This document shows, piece after piece, positions 5,445-8,255 of a DNA stretch of 8,255 nucleotides (position 1 is the first letter of the stretch; each line of letters starts with the position of its first letter). The stretch is from positions 1 through 8,255 of the forward strand of contig JADLDQ010000326.1 in assembly GCA_020846575.1 (NCBI GenBank), read 5' to 3'. The stretch is from Burkholderiales bacterium (GTDB lineage Bacteria; Pseudomonadota; Gammaproteobacteria; Burkholderiales; SG8-39). Both the position numbers and the translations under genes were made by a program. Below the pieces are notes generated by a model, which did not search any database, was not told the DNA's origin, and worked only from the letters and a program-made list of their open reading frames with translations.

Positions 5445-6728
5445 ATGCCACTTCACTCGTACACACGCCACCTCGTGCGCCTGCTGAGCGCCTGTTTCAC
5501 GCTCGCCGCCGCGCCGGCGTGGGCCGGTCTCGTCTTCGGCCCTGGCGCCCGGACGCAGTTCGAAGGCTACGTCGCCAGCGCCGGCGACACCTTCATCGAC
5601 TTCGGCAGCGCGCCTATCAGCCTGCCGGCCGGCACCGATCTCACCAGCCAGTACAGCGCTTACGGGGTCACCTTCTCGTCCAATATCAGCGTCGCCGGCG
5701 CGCCGTTCGGGCCGGTTCACGTGGAAGTCTCCTCGGCGCCGGGACGCGTCAATACCATCGTCGGCTCGCCCTGCGACGGCGGCTGCGTGGACGACGGCCA
5801 GGTGGGCTACCAGGCGCTGTTCGCCACGCCCCAGCGCCGCGCCGGACTGATGCGCAACTGGAACACGTTCGCCGTGACCCGCTTCTACAACCAGGGCGGC
5901 CAACTGCTCGCCGAGCACGTCAATTCGGTCGGCTCCGAGTTCGTCGGTTACATCGCGGACGGAACCAACCCGGCGACCGACTGGGTGGCCCGCATCCAGA
6001 TGGACGGCAACGTGCTCTCGGGGTCCCGGCAGGTCGGGTATTCGGACGACCTGTTCTTCGGCACCGCGGCCGTCGGTCCGAGCTATACGCCTTCGCTGCT
6101 GCCAGGTTTCAACCTGATCGGCAATTCGCTCGCCACCGGGCTCGATGTGATCGCGACATTCGGTTCGCTCGACAGCCCGGTCGGTGGCGTCAGCGACAAG
6201 GTGGAGTCGGTGTGGAGCTGGAACGCCGCCACGCTCAAGTGGCGCTTCCACACGCCGCTGTTCACCCTGGCCGAGAGCGCCGCCTACGCCGCCACCCACG
6301 GCTTCGAGGTGCTGGGCACCGTCCCGGCCGGCGCCGGCTACTGGGTCAACGCCTACCAGCCGGTCACGCTGGCACAGCAGAGTGGCGCCGGCCACGGCTA
6401 CGATGCCGCCGGTTTCGCGGCACTTCCCGGGGGCTTCAACCTGCTGGCGATGGGCGCTTCGATGAGCGTGCAGGCGTTCGCCAACAGCCTGGGCGTCGCG
6501 CCGGTGCCGCCTGCCACCGTCACCGCGAGCTTCGTGTCGCTGTGGACCTGGAACACGCCGAATTCGAAGTGGTACTTCTATTCGCCGCAGCTCGAGCAGC
6601 CCGGGGCGATCTTCACCAACCCCGAGTACTGCACCAACCAGGGCTACTACGATTTCGGCGGCGGCACACCGCCCGCCCCGGCGCTGGAACTCGCGCCCGG
6701 GCTGGGCTTCTGGGTGGACAAGGGCTGA
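5445..6728 (+). CDS. Exported protein with an N-terminal beta-rich domain and two Trp-rich repeat modules
   Basis: The product is 427 residues. The start at 5445 is set by the signal peptide (R8, R12, hydrophobic core 13-25, cleavage likely after AWA 25-27), although no clear Shine-Dalgarno precedes it. Residues 28 to about 210 (TFIDFGSAPISLPAGTDL..., YGVTFSS, VGYSDDLFFG) resemble the domain of many PEP-CTERM-type exported proteins. CDGGC provides a likely disulfide. Two related modules follow: module 1 from PGFNLIGNSL (F222) through VWSWNA (W257, W259) and KWRFHTP to GAGYWVNA (W300); module 2 from GGFNLLAMG (F331) through LWTWNT (W367, W369) and KWYFYSP to GLGFWVDKG (W423). The start-to-start period is 109 residues. 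The protein stops right after module 2, with no PEP-CTERM, LPXTG-like or transmembrane anchor, so it is probably periplasmic or secreted. Similar modules occur in surface proteins of other Betaproteobacteria as I recall. The function is unknown. It stands alone, with its own transcription unit likely. Confidence 0.8.
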   Translation: MPLHSYTRHLVRLLSACFTLAAAPAWAGLVFGPGARTQFEGYVASAGDTFIDFGSAPISLPAGTDLTSQYSAYGVTFSSNISVAGAPFGPVHVEVSSAPGRVNTIVGSPCDGGCVDDGQVGYQALFATPQRRAGLMRNWNTFAVTRFYNQGGQLLAEHVNSVGSEFVGYIADGTNPATDWVARIQMDGNVLSGSRQVGYSDDLFFGTAAVGPSYTPSLLPGFNLIGNSLATGLDVIATFGSLDSPVGGVSDKVESVWSWNAATLKWRFHTPLFTLAESAAYAATHGFEVLGTVPAGAGYWVNAYQPVTLAQQSGAGHGYDAAGFAALPGGFNLLAMGASMSVQAFANSLGVAPVPPATVTASFVSLWTWNTPNSKWYFYSPQLEQPGAIFTNPEYCTNQGYYDFGGGTPPAPALELAPGLGFWVDKG

Positions 6729-6951
6729 TGCGCAAGCCGCGCGCCGGCCCCGGCGGGCATATTGCCGGGCAGCACACCCGGCCCCGCTGCGCTTCTCGTC
6801 TCGCACCTGTTCAAGCGCTGCCTGCACCCCCGATGGTCCACGCCAACCACCCGCACACCATTGCTGCTTTCGGGACCTTGGGGCACCCCGGATGCGGTCA
6901 TCCACATCTTCACGGCAATTCAGCAGCGTCGAAGGCTACAGGGAATTTCCC
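6729..6951. other. Gap between the exported-protein gene and the toxin-antitoxin pair
   Basis: I see no convincing gene here. A hairpin (CCCGGC 6749-6754 and GCCGGG 6764-6769, 9-nt loop) follows the upstream stop by 20 nt and may help end transcription, but it has no T-tract. Open frames on both strands show no recognisable protein character. Base composition starts to fall towards the right end. Confidence 0.5.
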
Positions 6952-6957
6952 TACAAT
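6941..6957 (+). promoter_or_regulatory. Putative promoter and operator of the toxin-antitoxin pair
   Basis: TACAAT (6952-6957) is a good -10 box placing the start near 6964, about 32 nt before the antitoxin ATG. No good -35 is visible; the best match 17 nt upstream is TCGAAG. Directly before the -10 lies the dyad GGGAATTTCCC (6941-6951), two 5-bp arms around one T. An AbrB-type antitoxin could bind this dyad to repress its own operon. Confidence 0.45.
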
Positions 6958-6995
6958 CGTGACGTTGCGCCAATTCTGCGGAGCCGACGATCCAG

Positions 6996-7214
6996 ATGAC
7001 CACCAGCAAACTCACCAGCAAGGCACAGACAACCGTTCCCCAGTCGGGTCGCGCCGCGCTGCGGCTCGAACTGGGTGATGAACTGCTCTATGAGATTGCC
7101 GGCGAGCGCGTCATACTGACCAAGGTGCGTCGCGGCGGCAAGACAGACGATCCATTCCGCACGTTCACAGAGTGGAATTCCGAGGTCAACACCAAGGCAT
7201 ATGGCAAGCTTTAG
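6996..7214 (+). CDS. AbrB/MazE-like (SpoVT-AbrB domain) antitoxin
   Basis: The product is 72 residues, typical for these antitoxins. Residues 3-44 form the swapped-hairpin AbrB domain: SKLTSKAQTTVPQSGRAAL (4-22), LGDELLYEI (26-34), ERVILTKV (37-44). In the family this domain dimerises and binds the operon's own promoter. The tail (DDPFRTFTEWNSEVNTKAYGKL, 51-72) is the acidic and aromatic segment that typically wraps and blocks the toxin. GGAG lies 12 nt before the ATG, rather far, so translation may be modest. The 3' end overlaps the toxin gene by 14 nt, the usual arrangement for coupled synthesis with antitoxin first. Confidence 0.88.
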   Translation: MTTSKLTSKAQTTVPQSGRAALRLELGDELLYEIAGERVILTKVRRGGKTDDPFRTFTEWNSEVNTKAYGKL

Positions 7215-7548
7215 GCCGGGTGACATCATCAAGGTGCCGTTTGCGTACACAGACCGTCCGGCCCGGCAGTCACGCCCCGCGCTGGTAGTCTCCACGGGCG
7301 GAATCGAGGATGCACACGGGCTGTTGTGGGTGCTCATGATCACCAGCGCAGCGAATCGCGGCTGGCCAGGCGATGTGCCGGTGAGCGATCTGCAAACCGC
7401 GGGTCTGCCGGCGCCATCCCTCATTCGTAGCGCGAAGATCGCGACCATCGAAGCGCCGGATGCGACGAAGCTCGGTCGGATTTCGGCAACGCTCTTCAGA
7501 CAGGTTGGCAGGCTTCTACGAAACGTGCTGGGCTTGGATGCTGCCTGA
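7201..7548 (+). CDS. MazF/PemK-family toxin (mRNA interferase type)
   Basis: The product is 115 residues, the normal length for MazF/PemK toxins. The opening FRPGDIIKVPFAYTD (4-18) and QSRPALVVS (23-31) are family hallmarks. R25 and T48 (in MITSA, 46-50) fall at the positions of the catalytic Arg and Thr of MazF-type ribonucleases. LIRSAKIATIE follows as the conserved C-terminal strand and helix region. These toxins cut mRNA at short motifs when the antitoxin is degraded. The frame looks intact and both proposed catalytic residues are present, so activity is plausible. The ATG at 7201 lies inside the antitoxin gene with only AAGG 3 nt upstream, which fits translational coupling. The cleavage motif cannot be predicted from sequence alone. 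Confidence 0.9.
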   Translation: MASFRPGDIIKVPFAYTDRPARQSRPALVVSTGGIEDAHGLLWVLMITSAANRGWPGDVPVSDLQTAGLPAPSLIRSAKIATIEAPDATKLGRISATLFRQVGRLLRNVLGLDAA

Positions 7549-7776
7549 GATCGAGCGCTATCGGTCGCGTATTACCGCACCTCGTTCTTCGGGCAAGCGC
7601 CCGAGTGCGACCGCTGGCAATGTCCTGGAAGCTGTTGAACGGTGAGGGAGCGACGGCTCCTGTTCTGCACGTTACGCGACACTGAGTTAGCCATCAGAAG
7701 CGGACGGCACAGCCCGCGCCAGCGCGGCCACGAACTGCTTCATCTCGCGTTAGCCCTCATTGAATCGAAGAAAGAT
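7549..7776. other. Gap after the toxin gene; weak hairpins only
   Basis: No gene is recognised. A 6-bp stem with loop AAGC (TCGGGC 7589-7594, GCCCGA 7599-7604) follows the toxin stop by 40 nt. A second small stem (GGAGC 7647-7651, GCTCC 7656-7660) is followed by TGTTCT. Either could end toxin transcription, but both are weak. CCGCGC-CA-GCGCGG (7714-7727) is a further dyad. The frame of the next gene stays open upstream to about 7681 without an ATG. Composition is mixed and lower in GC than the left part of the window. Confidence 0.45.
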
Positions 7777-8255
7777 ATGCCAACGCCCAAAATCGTCGTC
7801 CCGGAGCCGATCTCTCTTCGAAACCACCCCGACTTCTCCGAGAAGTGGCTTGAGGATCAGATCGTCGAGAACCCATCTCTTCTAAAGCTCGGAGAAGTCG
7901 AGGTGCGCGGGCGCCAACGCATTCAGCCACGCGCGGGACGCCTCGATCTCCTGCTTGAAGACGTCGAAAGCCGTAAGCGCTATGAGGTCGAACTTCAGCT
8001 GGGAAAAACCGATGAGAGTCATGTCATTCGGACCATCGAGTATTGGGACATCGAACGAAAGCGTTACCCCCAATATGAACATTGCGCTGTTGTCGTAGCA
8101 GAAGACATTACCAGCCGATTTCTCAACGTCCTTGGATTGTTCAATGGCATCATCCCGCTCATTGCAATACAGCTTCAGGCTGTTCGCGTTGGCGACGGGG
8201 TTGCTCTGATCTTTACCCAGGTCCTGGATGAGCTTGAACTTGGGCTTGAGGAGCC
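7777..8255 (+). CDS. PD-(D/E)XK nuclease-like protein (NucS/DUF91-like pattern), 3' end cut by the window edge
   Basis: The frame runs from ATG 7777 to the window end without a stop, giving 159 codons. Residues 21-40 (SEKWLEDQIVENPSLL, then KLGE) match the opening helix and ENPxLL pattern of NucS-like and related PD-(D/E)XK proteins. GRLDLLLED with D57 and YEVELQLG with E72 and Q74 give D...ExQ, where the usual lysine is glutamine, a variant known in BglII. E31 could be the extra helix acid. HVIRTIEYWDIER and AVVVAEDITSRFLNVLGLFNG follow as the fold's later helix and strands. The start is supported only by a weak purine stretch (GAAGAAAG). Third codon positions are much richer in A/T than in the genes to the left, which suggests a different origin. 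The C-terminus, where a partner or targeting domain might sit, is missing. A nuclease role, perhaps in defence or repair, is inference. Confidence 0.65.
   Translation, partial: MPTPKIVVPEPISLRNHPDFSEKWLEDQIVENPSLLKLGEVEVRGRQRIQPRAGRLDLLLEDVESRKRYEVELQLGKTDESHVIRTIEYWDIERKRYPQYEHCAVVVAEDITSRFLNVLGLFNGIIPLIAIQLQAVRVGDGVALIFTQVLDELELGLEE

Noticed and set aside
5379..6905. Minus-strand open frame of 508 codons
   Set aside because: It is antisense to the exported protein, which has a signal peptide and internal repeats. The antisense product is Arg/Gly/Ala-rich without motifs.
5399..7078. Plus-strand open frame of 559 codons overlapping the exported protein and the antitoxin
   Set aside because: It is a shifted frame of the same DNA with an Arg-rich product. 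It runs through the non-coding gap and into the antitoxin gene.
7686..7756. Two GTTAGCC heptamers that recall integron attC core sites
   Set aside because: The third base of the RRR part is C, no matching RYYYAAC partner was found, and the region does not fold as an attC hairpin in any way I could see.
7882..8082. Minus-strand open frame of 66 codons
   Set aside because: It is antisense to the nuclease-like gene, whose plus-strand frame is open to the window end and carries recognisable motifs.
1..8255. CRISPR array, tRNA, rRNA or insertion sequence
   Set aside because: I looked for regularly spaced repeats, cloverleaf and terminal inverted repeats and for transposase motifs, and saw none.

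Overview
The window is high-GC DNA, roughly two-thirds G+C or more over its first 6.7 kb. Its gene content suggests a Betaproteobacterium, most likely Burkholderiales. The clearest taxonomic hint is an orphan Bug/TctC-type periplasmic solute receptor, a family greatly expanded in that group. No rRNA, tRNA or other phylogenetic marker is present, so this placement is inference.

Positions 1-3358, minus strand: a catabolic operon read leftwards from a well-formed sigma70 promoter (TTGACT, 17-nt spacer, TATGAT at 3358-3330). In order of transcription it holds a 65-codon N-terminal remnant of an acyl-CoA ligase, a crotonase-fold (enoyl-CoA hydratase/isomerase family) enzyme, a classical short-chain dehydrogenase (SDR), and a molybdenum hydroxylase large subunit (xanthine dehydrogenase/CoxL family, form-II-like AYRGAGR loop) that runs off the left edge. 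Overlapping or near-overlapping stops and starts suggest translational coupling. The set looks like an oxidative pathway for an organic acid or ring compound handled partly as CoA thioesters. The substrate cannot be read from the sequence.

Positions 3339-5053, plus strand: a TetR-family regulator and, 31 nt later, the Bug-type receptor form a divergent two-gene unit. The divergent promoters have face-to-face, overlapping -10 boxes. A palindromic TTGACTGA/TCAGTCAA operator covers both, so the regulator probably controls itself, the receptor and the leftward operon together. The receptor would capture the substrate and the leftward operon would process it.

Positions 5054-6995: a perfect 20-nt palindrome, a short coding remnant (about 5101-5331) that I do not recognise, and a 427-residue secreted protein. 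That protein has an N-terminal beta-rich domain like those seen in PEP-CTERM-type exported proteins, followed by two diverged copies of a Trp-rich module of about 80-95 residues. A 267-nt non-coding gap follows.

Positions 6996-8255: an accessory-looking segment with falling GC (about 48% in the block 8101-8160). It holds an AbrB-type antitoxin overlapping a MazF/PemK-type toxin, then the 5' part of a PD-(D/E)XK nuclease-like gene with an ExQ variant active site, cut by the right edge. This looks like the edge of a horizontally acquired or defence-type region. No single feature is a clearly new system. The most interesting points are the ligase remnant ahead of a crotonase with altered active-site positions, the compact divergent control region, the two-module secreted protein, and the toxin/nuclease segment.
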